From assembly GCA_035506575.1 (NCBI GenBank), contig DATJPD010000049.1, forward strand, positions 1 through 64,000: a stretch of DNA of 64,000 nt. Direction: 5' to 3'. The first letter of the stretch is position 1; the number at the start of each line of letters is the position of its first letter. The position numbers and the translations under genes were made by a program. The notes under the pieces were generated by a model that searched no databases, was not told the origin of the DNA, and worked only from the letters and a program-made list of their open reading frames with translations. Positions 1 to 10,038 of the stretch are shown piece after piece. Source of the stretch: DATJPD01 sp035506575. GTDB lineage: Bacteria; Pseudomonadota; Alphaproteobacteria; CACIAM-22H2.

Positions 1-614
1 GATCCGTCAGGCCGCACGCCGATTCGCTCCGCGAAGTTAAACATCGCTCGTAAGGCCGCGTGCAGGCGGTTGGCATCGGTCGGGGTCTTGCTACGCGCGT
101 GGATCAACCTCGTGATATCTGCGCGGGCGACGTCGCGCACACGGAACGCACCGAGCGCTTTCTCCGCAATCCCAGGCCTCTGACGGTCACCGTTTTCGTC
201 GGTGTCCTTGGCTGCACCGAGCAGGCGCCGATACTCCCGCCGCGTGCCCAGCTTTAGGTGGGCCTCGACGTGCTCGCTCATGAACCTCCGCACCAGCTCG
301 GTCACGGTCTCGGCTTTCGCCTCCGCCTTCCGCTCCTGGCTGGGATCCTTGCCATCGTCGACCGTCGCCAGCAGAGCCCGCGCGCGCATGCGCGCCACCT
401 TTGCATTCATGACCGGATATCGGCCGAAGGCGAGGCGACGTGTACGCCGGCCGATCCGGTATTGCACAACGAACGACTTCACGCCGTCTGGTGACTTTCT
501 GCTGCGGGGCATAACGCGGAGCCCGAAGCCGCGCATCTCATCGTCCCAGACCCACGCCTCGCGTTCTGCGTCAGGATGTGCGGCTTCGATCGTTCGTCTT
601 GTCAACTTTGGCAT
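1..614 (-). CDS. Tyrosine integrase of an integrated element, N-terminal part (cut by window edge)
   Basis: The minus strand is open from an ATG at 614 to the window edge, giving at least 204 residues with no stop. The first ~90 residues look like the arm-type DNA-binding domain of P4-like integrases (DUF4102 type): MPKLTRRTIEAA, a W-D-D-E-M-R-GFGLRV stretch, and FVVQYRIGRRTRRLAFGRYP. A core-binding (SAM-like) domain follows from about residue 100. The catalytic domain with its R-H-R-Y residues would lie left of the window and cannot be seen. The family joins attP and attB by site-specific recombination. The gene reads away from a tRNA-Arg 3' fragment at 772-816, so it belongs to an element extending left. 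The family call is firm; whether the enzyme is intact is unknown. Confidence 0.9.
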   Translation of the reverse strand, partial: MPKLTRRTIEAAHPDAEREAWVWDDEMRGFGLRVMPRSRKSPDGVKSFVVQYRIGRRTRRLAFGRYPVMNAKVARMRARALLATVDDGKDPSQERKAEAKAETVTELVRRFMSEHVEAHLKLGTRREYRRLLGAAKDTDENGDRQRPGIAEKALGAFRVRDVARADITRLIHARSKTPTDANRLHAALRAMFNFAERIGVRPDG

Positions 615-771
615 TCGGTTCCCCCCCTCCCGCGGAAGCAGCGCGGAAGCATGCGGGCCGTAGTCATCGGGGTCGGGGCGTACACCACAACTGAAAACAT
701 GTCACGTAAAACCGCGAATTCATTGGCTCGGACGTAGTACGACGTAGTCAGCAGAGATGCGCCTGTGCTAT
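615..771. promoter_or_regulatory. Integrase upstream region with candidate arm-type repeats
   Basis: This is non-coding DNA between the integrase start and the tRNA fragment. It holds the octamer GACGTAGT twice at 731-738 and 741-748, ten bases apart, with a related CGTAGTC at 659-665. Short direct repeats beside an integrase and att core are typical of arm-type integrase sites or excisionase sites, but that assignment is inference. The integrase promoter must also lie here; I see no convincing -35/-10 pair. Confidence 0.35.
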
Positions 772-816
772 TTCCTAAACTGTAGGTCGGAGGTTCGAAT
801 CCTCTCGGGGACGCCA
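772..816 (+). other. att site: 3' half of tRNA-Arg(CCT) duplicated by integration
   Basis: The segment folds exactly as a tRNA 3' half. It has anticodon loop TTCCTAA (772-778, anticodon CCT at 774-776), stem ACTGT, 5-base variable loop AGGTC, T stem GGAGG / CCTCT around loop TTCGAAT, acceptor strand CGGGGAC, discriminator G and an encoded CCA at 814-816. The 5' half is missing: the bases before 772 do not pair with ACTGT. Elements that use tRNA genes restore the intact tRNA at one end and leave such a 3' copy at the other, so this marks the right boundary of the element carrying the integrase at 1-614. The intact copy should lie left of the window. Confidence 0.85.
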
Positions 817-859
817 GCCTTTACAGACATTTAGGAACCAGGGAAGCGGAGAGGACGCC

Positions 860-2962
860 TTGCGGTCGAGAATCCTCCAGCTGCGGCTCAGGGAAAGCAT
901 CAGCCTGCTGATGGTGCTCATCGTCGGCCCGATCATCGGCGGGCTGATGTTCTACATGCACCATCTGATGAGCGACGTGGCCGAGGCGAACGCGGCGCGC
1001 TTCATCCAGAAGACTCGCGAAGCGAGCATCGACAACACCACGAGCCTGGTCGAGCCGGTCAAGGACATGGTCGTCACCCTGTCCGAGTTTTGCGTCGACT
1101 TCCCGCAGCTCCTGCGCACGGACATCAACAAATATCTGTTCCAGAACCTCGAGCGGGCCGACCTCGTTCGCGAGCTGTATATCGGCTACGCCGACGGATC
1201 CTTCCGCGAGGTCCTGCGGCTGGGGCCCGGGGTCAAGCTGAACGGACGGCAGCCGCCGGCGGGAGCCACCTACGCCACGCGCGTCATCGACCGCTCGGCG
1301 GGCGGCGCCCCGGTCGACCGCTACAGCTTCTTCCGCGAGTGGGGTCAGCCTCTGGCGGAGGTCAGCGAGCCCACCACCTACGACCCGCGCCAGCGGCCCT
1401 TCTATGTCGGTGCTGTCGCGCGCCTCGGAACGGTGGAGGTGTCCGATCCGTATGTCAGTGCTGCGACCAGCGAGCCCGAGATCACCGTCTCCGCCCCGAT
1501 CGTGATCAACGGCAAGATCGTCGGCATCGTCGGCGCCGACATCACGCTGCGTACGCTGTCGCAGTACCTGAAGGACAATCCGGCGAGCGAGCATGGGGTG
1601 ACCTTGATCGCCGATCGCCGCGGATCGATCATCGCTCATTCCGAGGCCGATCCGGCCGGCACCGTCGAGCCGCACAGCCTGGTCGACCTGAACGACAAGG
1701 CGGTCACCGCCGCCGCGTTCGAGCGCAGCCGCCACAGCGAGGACTACTTCAAGTTCGTCGAGCCGGATTCGGGCCGCGAATACCTTGCCCTGTTCTCGCC
1801 CTTCCCGGAGAGCTTCGGCAAGCCGTGGCAGGTGATCATCGTGGTCCCGACGGACGATTTCGTGGGCGACATCCACCGGATCGAGCGGCTGATCGTCATC
1901 CTCGGCGGCGCAGCCCTGGCCGGCGCGATCGTCCTCATCTACATCGCCGCGGCCATGATGAGCCGGCCGCTCGAGCGCGTGGTCGTCGAGATCGATGCCG
2001 TGCGATCCCTGACGCTCGACCGCCCGATCTCGATCCGCTCGTCCGTGCTCGAGATCGAAAAGCTGATCGCGGCGACCAAGCTGCTCAAATCTTCGATCGC
2101 CTCGTTTGCCGCCTTCGTGCCGCGCGGCCTCGTGCAGGAGCTACTGAAATCCGAGGGCTCGCTCGAGATCGGGGGCCAGAGCCGCTATCTCACGGTGATG
2201 TTCACCGACATCAAGAACTTCTCGACGCTTGCCGAGGTGCAGCCGGCGCGCGACTTGTTCATCCAGGTGTCGTCGTATTTCGAGATCGCCACGCGGGCGG
2301 TGAACGAGGAGCACGGGACGGTCGACAAGTTCATCGGCGACGGCGTGATGGCGTTCTGGGGCGCGCCGGCCCTGCGCGAGGACCATGCGTACCGGGCCTG
2401 CGTCGCGGCGATCAAGGCGCAGCGCCGCATGGAAGCCCGCAATGCGGCGTGGACCGCCGAAGGAAAGCCTGGGCTGCACATGCGCGTCGGCATCCACACC
2501 GACGCGGTCCTGGTGGGCAATGTCGGCTCGGCGGAACGCCTGAGTTACACCGTCTTCGGCGACGGCGTGAACATCGCGGCCCGGCTCGAGGGCACCAACA
2601 AGGAATTCGGCACCTGGATCTGCGTCAGCCATTCGGTGTTCCGCGAGGCCGGCGAGCGGCTGTGGCTGCGGCCGATCGACAACGTCACTGTCAAGGGACG
2701 CCGCGGCGATCTCGTCGTATACGAGCTCATCGGCATCCGCGACGGGGGCCCCGAGGTGGCTGCGTCCGACGCGCAGCAGCTGCTCTGCACGCTCACGGAA
2801 AGCGCCTTCCAGGCCTACTCGGCCCAGGACTGGAACGTCGCCGCCACGCGGTACGAGGCGTTGCTGGAGCGCTTTCCCGACGACCCGGTGGCCAAGATCC
2901 TCCTGACCCGCTGTCGCGCGCGCGTGGGCGACAAGCCGCCGCTGCGCGAAGTTCCGGGCTGA
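860..2962 (+). CDS. Membrane-bound class III adenylate/guanylate cyclase with extracytoplasmic Cache domain
   Basis: The protein has 700 residues. A first membrane segment lies at about residues 17-35. A periplasmic dCache-like sensor follows to about 340, with a PRQRPFYVGAV stretch and an SEPEITVSAPI...GIVGADITL core. A second membrane helix sits near 345-370, then a HAMP-like linker and a class III cyclase domain from about 440. Metal-binding aspartates sit in FTDIKNFS (near 450) and FIGDGVMAFWG. Lys in DKFIGD and Asp in VFGDGVNIAAR are the residues that favour ATP, so cAMP is the likelier product. The last ~65 residues look like a short TPR pair. The start is TTG at 860 with GGAGAGG upstream; the next ATG would remove part of the first helix. 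It presumably senses a small periplasmic ligand, which is not identified. Confidence 0.9.
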   Translation: MRSRILQLRLRESISLLMVLIVGPIIGGLMFYMHHLMSDVAEANAARFIQKTREASIDNTTSLVEPVKDMVVTLSEFCVDFPQLLRTDINKYLFQNLERADLVRELYIGYADGSFREVLRLGPGVKLNGRQPPAGATYATRVIDRSAGGAPVDRYSFFREWGQPLAEVSEPTTYDPRQRPFYVGAVARLGTVEVSDPYVSAATSEPEITVSAPIVINGKIVGIVGADITLRTLSQYLKDNPASEHGVTLIADRRGSIIAHSEADPAGTVEPHSLVDLNDKAVTAAAFERSRHSEDYFKFVEPDSGREYLALFSPFPESFGKPWQVIIVVPTDDFVGDIHRIERLIVILGGAALAGAIVLIYIAAAMMSRPLERVVVEIDAVRSLTLDRPISIRSSVLEIEKLIAATKLLKSSIASFAAFVPRGLVQELLKSEGSLEIGGQSRYLTVMFTDIKNFSTLAEVQPARDLFIQVSSYFEIATRAVNEEHGTVDKFIGDGVMAFWGAPALREDHAYRACVAAIKAQRRMEARNAAWTAEGKPGLHMRVGIHTDAVLVGNVGSAERLSYTVFGDGVNIAARLEGTNKEFGTWICVSHSVFREAGERLWLRPIDNVTVKGRRGDLVVYELIGIRDGGPEVAASDAQQLLCTLTESAFQAYSAQDWNVAATRYEALLERFPDDPVAKILLTRCRARVGDKPPLREVPG

Positions 2963-3091
2963 AACGGCACGACACCGCCGCCGGCTCGCGCCGGACTTGC
3001 GTGTATCCGATAGATAGACCGGCCCGCTTTTTCCGAAGATGCGCGGGTGGACCGAGCGCACGATGCGCGCAGCCATAACCAGGAGGCCGGC

Positions 3092-3847
3092 ATGGAGGCA
3101 AGGAGATCACAAGCGCACGCGCTTGCCCGCGTGCGGCCCATGCGGGCGCTCTGCCTGCTGATCGCGTCCGCTGTCGTCGTGCTGGCCGCGACGCTTGCCG
3201 CCCGCGCCGCCGATGACCCGAACGCCAAGGCGGCAGCCCTGGTCGCCTCCGTGAAGACGAGTCTCGACACATATTTTTCACAGAAGGAATGGGAAGCGGT
3301 GCGCAATTTCCTGGGCGGCGCCCGGGCGATCTATGTGGCACCAACGGTGACCAAGCTGGGCTTCATCGTGGGGTTCTCGGGCGGCGATGGGGTGTTGTTG
3401 CGCCGCCATGGCGATTCGTGGAGCGATCCTGTCTTCCTCGCCATCAAGGCCCAGAGCGTGGGCATGCAGCTGGGCGCCCAGGAATCCAATCTCGTCATGC
3501 TGATCATGACCGATGCCGGCGTCGACGATCTGCTCGCGGGCGTGTCAAAGGTCGGCGGCACGAGCGGCTTCGCGCTCGCGTCATGGGGGGCGGGCGCGTC
3601 GGCCGGCGGCGGCGCCGCGGGCGGACTGCAAGTGCTGACGGTCAGCACGAACTCAGGCCTGTTCGGCGGCGGCGGATTGGAGAGATCGGAGATGCAGCCG
3701 AGCAAGGACTACAACGACGCGATCTACGGGCAGAACGCCGATCTCAAGGCCGTCGCGGCGGGCAACGGCAGCGGCAAGGCATCCGCCGCGGCGCTGCAGG
3801 CCCTGCTGAAGCAGGCCACGACCCAGGCATGGGCCATCGGTCCGTAG
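3092..3847 (+). CDS. SYLF/Ysc84-domain secreted protein (putative lipid-binding)
   Basis: The protein has 251 residues. The start at 3092 is chosen because AGGAGG at 3081-3086 lies five bases before ATG. A long basic N-terminus leads to a signal-type hydrophobic stretch ending AARAAD near residue 40. The remainder carries the SYLF (DUF500) pattern: an ARAIYVAPTVTKLGFIVGFSGGDGVLL strand set, VGMQLGAQESNLVMLIMTD, and a glycine-rich GLFGGGGLERSEM segment before a C-terminal helix. In eukaryotes and bacteria this domain binds phosphoinositides or other lipids. The bacterial role, probably periplasmic or at the outer membrane, is not settled. No operon partner is evident. Confidence 0.8.
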   Translation: MEARRSQAHALARVRPMRALCLLIASAVVVLAATLAARAADDPNAKAAALVASVKTSLDTYFSQKEWEAVRNFLGGARAIYVAPTVTKLGFIVGFSGGDGVLLRRHGDSWSDPVFLAIKAQSVGMQLGAQESNLVMLIMTDAGVDDLLAGVSKVGGTSGFALASWGAGASAGGGAAGGLQVLTVSTNSGLFGGGGLERSEMQPSKDYNDAIYGQNADLKAVAAGNGSGKASAAALQALLKQATTQAWAIGP

Positions 3848-3991
3848 ACCCCGGCATCAAGGCACGCTGTCTGCCCTGACGCGTTTGGCGTAACACGCCG
3901 CGGGCGTCCCAACTTTGTCACGCGGTGGGTTCGGATCACCCGCCCGACGATGCCGTTTCAATCCTGGATGGCTGTCGGGAGGAGATTCAAC

Positions 3992-4327
3992 ATGAGTCGT
4001 CGCCTTTGGCTTCTGGCGGGTGCCGCGGGTCTTGTAGTTGCATCGGCGGCCCTGGGAGCCCCTCCGGAAAACGCGGATCCGGCGCTGGCACCGTGGTTCA
4101 AAAGCCTCGCCCAACCGGGGACCGGCATTTCGTGCTGCTCGATCGCCGACTGCCGGCCGGTGGATGCCCGAATCACCGGAACGGGCTATGAAATCCTGGT
4201 CAAAGACCAGTGGCTGGCGGTGCCGCCGGAAAAGGTCTTGCAGGGCAAGCAGAACCCCGTGGGCAAGCCCGTCGCCTGCGTCCTGAACGGCCAGGTGCTG
4301 TGCTTCGTGCCCGGGATCATGGTCTGA
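3992..4327 (+). CDS. Small secreted Cys-rich protein of unknown function
   Basis: The protein has 111 residues and starts at ATG 3992, after GGGAGGAG at 3977-3984. A signal peptide covers residues 1-22 or so (RRLWLLAGAAGLVVASAALGA). The mature part has five cysteines arranged as GISCCSIADCRP, then VACVLNGQVLCFVPG. This spacing suggests a small disulphide-bonded or metal-binding periplasmic protein. Similar short proteins are common in alphaproteobacteria without an assigned role. A GC hairpin without a T-run follows at about 4350-4372. Confidence 0.7.
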   Translation: MSRRLWLLAGAAGLVVASAALGAPPENADPALAPWFKSLAQPGTGISCCSIADCRPVDARITGTGYEILVKDQWLAVPPEKVLQGKQNPVGKPVACVLNGQVLCFVPGIMV

Positions 4328-4476
4328 TCCTCTTGCGCTGACCAGCCAGGCGCCGCGCCGGATCGGCGGCGCAGTTGACGAAGCCAGCCACAGTTTGGAC
4401 ATTGTCCGGCGGCAAAGTCCGTCGGCGCGCGCCGTTGCGCGCACCCCATGTCCCTCAGCACGAGAGCAGCCCCGTC

Positions 4477-5706
4477 ATGCCCGACGACAGCCATCGCCCC
4501 CACCACGGCTCCGGGATGAGGCTGACACGGCGCGAGATCGGCGCCACCGCGTCGCTGGCCGGCGTGTTCGCCACCCGCCTCCTCGGCCTGTTCATGATCT
4601 ATCCGGTCTTCGATGCCTATGCTCGACATCTCCAGGGCGCCACACCGGTGATGATCGGCATGGCTCTGGGTGCCTACGGGCTGACGCAGGGCCTCCTCCA
4701 GATCCCGTTCGGCCTGTTGTCGGACCGCATCGGGCGCAAAACGGTGATCACGGCCGGGCTCGTGCTGTTCGGGATCGGCAGCGTCGTGGCGGCACTTTCC
4801 ACTTCGATCACCGGCGTTCTGGTGGGCCGCATCTTCCAGGGCATGGGGGCGATCGGCTCGGTCGTCCTGGCGATGGTGGCCGATTTCACCCGCGACGAGG
4901 TCCGCACCAAGGCGATGGCCATCGTCGGCATGACCATCGGCCTGTCGTTCCTCGTCGCGATCGGCATCGGTCCGGTCCTCGACGGCCTCATCGGCGTGCC
5001 GGGCATCTTCTGGCTCACGGCGGGCCTCGCTCTGGCCGGCATCGCGATCACGCACAGCCTGCCGCAGGGGCGCGCCAGTCCGGCGCTGCATCGCGACGCC
5101 GAGCCCGCACGGGCGCTGTTCGCGCGGGTCCTGCGCGACCGGGAGCTGCTGCGGCTCGACGTCGCCGTGTTTGCCCTGCATGCGATCCTGACGGCGAGCT
5201 TCCTGGCCGTGCCGCCCTTGATCACTGAGACGCTGCACCTGTCCGCCCATCAGGACTGGCAGGTCTACGTGCCGGTGCTGCTGGCCTCGGTCGCGCTGAT
5301 GGTTCCGGTGATCCTCGTCGCGGAGAAGGGCGGCCGCACCAAGAAGGCCTTCCTCGCCGCGATCGTGGTCCTCGGCGCAAGCCTCGCGGTGCTGGCGCTG
5401 GAGGGCACGCATCCCGTGGTCGCGATCGCGGCACTGGTCGCGTTCTTTACCGGGTTCAACGCGATGGAGGCGATGCTGCCCTCCCTGGTCACCAGGCAGG
5501 CGCCCGCCGCGGCCAAGGGCACGGCGACCGGCATCTTCTCGACCTGCCAGTTTCTCGGCATCTTCTGCGGCGGTGCCGTTGGCGGCTGGGCGGCGGGTTG
5601 GGGCGGCCCGGACGCCGTATTCGAGGTCTCGGTCCTGATCACGGTGGCGTGGCTGGCGGTCGCTGCGACCATGAGCCGGCCGGCGGCGCGCAGCGCGGGC
5701 GCCTGA
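4477..5706 (+). CDS. MFS transporter, YajR-like drug/H+ antiporter type
   Basis: The protein has 409 residues from ATG 4477. An alternative ATG at 4516 starts just before MRLTRREI and may be the true start, since neither has a strong ribosome site. About twelve membrane segments are visible. The loop between helices 2 and 3 carries MFS motif A as GLLSDRIGRKTVI, and helix 5 has a GIGPVLDG stretch like the motif C of drug/H+ antiporters. The family exports small molecules using the proton gradient. The substrate cannot be read from sequence. It is convergent with the oxidase operon, whose last stop is only five bases away. Confidence 0.8.
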   Translation: MPDDSHRPHHGSGMRLTRREIGATASLAGVFATRLLGLFMIYPVFDAYARHLQGATPVMIGMALGAYGLTQGLLQIPFGLLSDRIGRKTVITAGLVLFGIGSVVAALSTSITGVLVGRIFQGMGAIGSVVLAMVADFTRDEVRTKAMAIVGMTIGLSFLVAIGIGPVLDGLIGVPGIFWLTAGLALAGIAITHSLPQGRASPALHRDAEPARALFARVLRDRELLRLDVAVFALHAILTASFLAVPPLITETLHLSAHQDWQVYVPVLLASVALMVPVILVAEKGGRTKKAFLAAIVVLGASLAVLALEGTHPVVAIAALVAFFTGFNAMEAMLPSLVTRQAPAAAKGTATGIFSTCQFLGIFCGGAVGGWAAGWGGPDAVFEVSVLITVAWLAVAATMSRPAARSAGA

Positions 5707-5710
5707 TCCG

Positions 5711-5989
5711 CTACTGGTTCACCGGCCAGCCGCTGCGCGTCATGTAGTCGGCCGCCGACAATCCCATCATGATCAGGAGCCAGTAAAACCCGACCCCGGC
5801 AAACAGCCATTTCAGCCGCGGGCCCTGCGCGAGTTTCATGAACACCACGGCGATCAGGAGCGCCTGGCAGGCAGCGACCCCGATCGGCAGGACCGCGTGC
5901 GCGCTGCCGAGCGGCAGATAGGCCGACCACCAGTTGAACCCGCACAGCAGCAGCAGGATCGCCCACGTGCCGGTGAAAATGACGATCAT
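5711..5989 (-). CDS. caa3-type cytochrome c oxidase subunit IV
   Basis: A protein of 92 residues with three hydrophobic helices (near 8-22, 32-53 and 60-82) matches the small prokaryotic COX4-type subunit that closes caa3 oxidase operons. Its ATG at 5989 overlaps the subunit III stop as ATGA, so translation is probably coupled. It has no redox centre; the family role is assembly or stability of the oxidase. It is the last gene of the 12-gene operon that starts at 17598. Confidence 0.8.
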   Translation of the reverse strand: MIVIFTGTWAILLLLCGFNWWSAYLPLGSAHAVLPIGVAACQALLIAVVFMKLAQGPRLKWLFAGVGFYWLLIMMGLSAADYMTRSGWPVNQ

Positions 5990-6610
5990 GAGACGACCCG
6001 TCCGATCGGGTAGATGAGGGCGAACAGGAACACCCAGACGATGTCGATGAAGCTCCAGTAAAGGCCGGCGACTTCGAGCAGGTTGTGGCTTTGCGGGAGA
6101 AATCTCTGCCGCCACGAGTGCACGATCATCACCGAGAGCACGACGATGCCGATGGTCAGATGGATCGCGTGCAGCCCCGTCGCATAGAAGTAGAACAGCC
6201 AGAAGAGCTCGGCGGGCCCGCGCGGCACGCCGTGGATCTCGAATCCGAGCCGCGGCACCACGTGGTCCTGGTAGTCGATGTAATACTCGAGCGCCTTGAG
6301 CGCGAGAAAGGCGACACCGAGCCCGGCCGTGAGGATCAGCGAGCCGGTCGCGCGGCGCGGCTGGCCTATGGCCGTCCAGTGCACCGCAAGCGCCATGGTG
6401 AAGCTGCTGGTGAGGAGGAGTGCGGTGTTGATCGCACCGATGACGATGACGGACTCCGCCATCGCGGCGGCGAACGCGGCCGGGTAGCTGGTGCGATAGA
6501 CCTCGTAGGCGAGCATGATGCCGCCGAAGAACAGGACTTCGGTCGCGAGGAAGACCCACATTCCCAGCTGAGCGGTCTCGCTCTGCTGGGCGAGAGTGGC
6601 GTACTGGATC

Positions 6611-6630
<20 letters not shown>
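5986..6630 (-). CDS. ctaE: Cytochrome c oxidase subunit III
   Basis: The protein has 214 residues and five to six membrane helices, the length of the short subunit III found in caa3 and bacterial aa3 oxidases. Recognisable parts are GMWVFLATEVLFFGG near the N-terminus, ALEYYIDYQDHVVP, and FYATGLHAIHLTIG with WSFIDIVWVFLFALIY at the C-terminus. It has no metal centre and supports proton uptake by subunit I. The ATG at 6630 overlaps the end of the subunit I gene by 20 bases. Confidence 0.92.
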
Positions 6631-8262
<1,632 letters not shown>

Positions 8263-8266
<4 letters not shown>

Positions 8267-9222
8267 CGGACGGGCCTCGGGCTCTCTCCAAGCGACTTGA
8301 TGTAGGCGATGAGCTTGAACACGTCGTCCTCGCCGATCTGCCCGGCGAAAGACGGCATGATCGGCTGATAGCCGGCGACGACCTGCGATTCCGGCAGCAG
8401 GATGGAATCGTGGATGTAGCGGTCGTCGGCGCGCACGGTCGAGCCGTCGGAGAGATGGACCAGCCGCCCGTACACGCCTTCGAGCGGCGGCGCGTGCACG
8501 GCGCTGTTGGCGCCATGGCAGCCGCTGCAGCCGAGCTGGCGGAACAGCGCCTCGCCCTGCTGGGCGAGCGAGGTGGTGGGCGGCTGTGCGGTCAGCCATT
8601 GCTGGTATGCTTTGGTGTCCATGACCACGACCTTGCCGCGCATCAGTGCATGCTCGGTGCCGCAGAACTCGGCGCAGAAGATCCGGTACTCGCCGACCTT
8701 GGTCGGCTTGAACCATAACGTCTCGTACACGTCGGGCAGGACGTCGTGCTTGATGCGGAAGGCCGGGATGAAGAAGCTGTGGATCACGTCCTGCGAGGTC
8801 ATGACGAGGCGCACCAGCTCCCCGAGCGGGACGTGCAGCTCGTTGATTTCGCGCACACCGTCGGGATGCTGGATCTTCCACATCCACTGCTTGCCGACGA
8901 CGAAGATCTCGTTGGCGATGGGCGGCGGCTGGTAGAGCCAGACATAGGCCCCCGCCCCCCACACGAAGAGCAGGAGAAAGGCGAACAGCGTGGCCGCCGT
9001 CCAGCCGATCTCCCAATGCCAGGTCTCCTGCACGCGGTGGCTGCGATCGGCGGTGCTGCCCTGCCGGTAGCGGACGGCGAACAGGGCGACGAGCCCGTAA
9101 TTGAACAGGCAGATGAATGCGGCGACGGCGGCGAGGCCGATGAAGATCGCGTTCACCACGTCGCCGGTGTTGGACGCGGTGTCCGGCCAGAACGGCACCC
9201 ATTGATGAAGCGCCTGATCCAT
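8263..9222 (-). CDS. ctaC: Cytochrome c oxidase subunit II with fused cytochrome c domain (caa3 type)
   Basis: The protein has 319 residues. Two membrane helices at the N-terminus are followed by the cupredoxin domain with the CuA site CAEFCGTEHALM near residues 184-195. A C-terminal cytochrome c domain follows, with CSGCH near 232-236 and a distal Met in QPIMPSFAG. The fused heme c makes this a caa3-type enzyme that takes electrons from the upstream complex through its own cytochrome domain. It starts four bases from the SCO gene stop. Loss of signal for a separate cytochrome c gene in the operon fits this arrangement. Confidence 0.96.
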
Positions 9223-9225
9223 GTC

Positions 9226-10038
9226 TCACCCGCGCTGCTCGCGCCTGAGCGCGCGATAGAGGGGAATGGCGATCATCAGCACGGTCAGCAGACCGGCACC
9301 CTGGAGAAGCCGGCTGACCGCGAGGCTGTAGCGGCCGGTCTGCGGGTCGTAGCAATAGCAGAGCAGGAGCAGCTGGCTCGCCGGTGCCGATACCTCCCCG
9401 GCTTCGGCCTCGGTCAGGCTCAGCCGCAGATCCACCGGCCGGTAGTCGACGCCGAGGATATAGCGCGCCACGCGGCCCGACGGACTGAGGATCGTGACGC
9501 CGGACGGGTGCGCGTACTGACCGATCGCCTCGTCGTAGCGATAGCGAAATCCGATCGCGGCCGCGACCGCCTTGATCGCAGCCGCGTCGCCGGTGAGGAA
9601 GTGCCACTGCACGGTCTCGCTGAACTGCGGGCGGTACTTCTCATGAGCGGCGCGCGCATCTGCCGGGGTCTCATGCGGGTCGATGCTGAGCGCAACCACC
9701 TGATAGTCGCGCCCGGCGTGCAGGTCGGCATGCGTCAGATCCTGCAGCGCCAAAGCGAGATTGCCGAGTACGAGCCCGCACAGGTTCGGACAATGGAGAT
9801 ATTCGAGCACCAGCACGACCGGCAGGCCGTGCACGTAATCGCCGAGCCGCGCCGGCCGCCCCTGCTCGTCCCGCAACTCGGCATCGAGCGGCACCTGCGC
9901 CCCCGGCTGCTGGTCGAAACCGAGATCGGCAAAAGCCGAGGGCTGGATCGCCGAGCGCTCTCCACCGGGCACGGCGCGCGCCGGCGCGGCGGCAAGAACC
10001 GCGGCCAGTACGAGCAGGCCGATCACCGGTGTTCTCAT
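9226..10038 (-). CDS. SCO1/SenC-type copper chaperone for CuA assembly
   Basis: The protein has 270 residues. A signal peptide (MRTPVIGLLVLAAVLAAAPARA) precedes a thioredoxin-like fold. The copper-binding CPNLC motif and the downstream histidine in QYAHPSG are both present, as SCO proteins need to deliver copper to the CuA site of subunit II. A C-terminal hydrophobic helix (LLTVLMIAIPLYRAL) suggests it is anchored at both ends or tail-anchored. Its ATG overlaps the preceding stop as ATGA. Its place directly before subunit II fits its role. Confidence 0.9.
   Translation of the reverse strand: MRTPVIGLLVLAAVLAAAPARAVPGGERSAIQPSAFADLGFDQQPGAQVPLDAELRDEQGRPARLGDYVHGLPVVLVLEYLHCPNLCGLVLGNLALALQDLTHADLHAGRDYQVVALSIDPHETPADARAAHEKYRPQFSETVQWHFLTGDAAAIKAVAAAIGFRYRYDEAIGQYAHPSGVTILSPSGRVARYILGVDYRPVDLRLSLTEAEAGEVSAPASQLLLLCYCYDPQTGRYSLAVSRLLQGAGLLTVLMIAIPLYRALRREQRG

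Noticed and set aside
202..663. Plus-strand 153-residue frame near the left end
   Set aside because: It is antisense to the integrase, which has clear arm-domain residues on the minus strand.
772..816. Intact tRNA gene
   Set aside because: The 5' half is missing: no D arm or 5' acceptor strand precedes it, and the anticodon stem has no partner. It is treated as an att remnant.
4350..4372. Terminator after the Cys-rich gene
   Set aside because: The GCGCCGC/GCGGCGC stem has no following T-run and the next gene begins about 100 bases later, so the role is not supportable.
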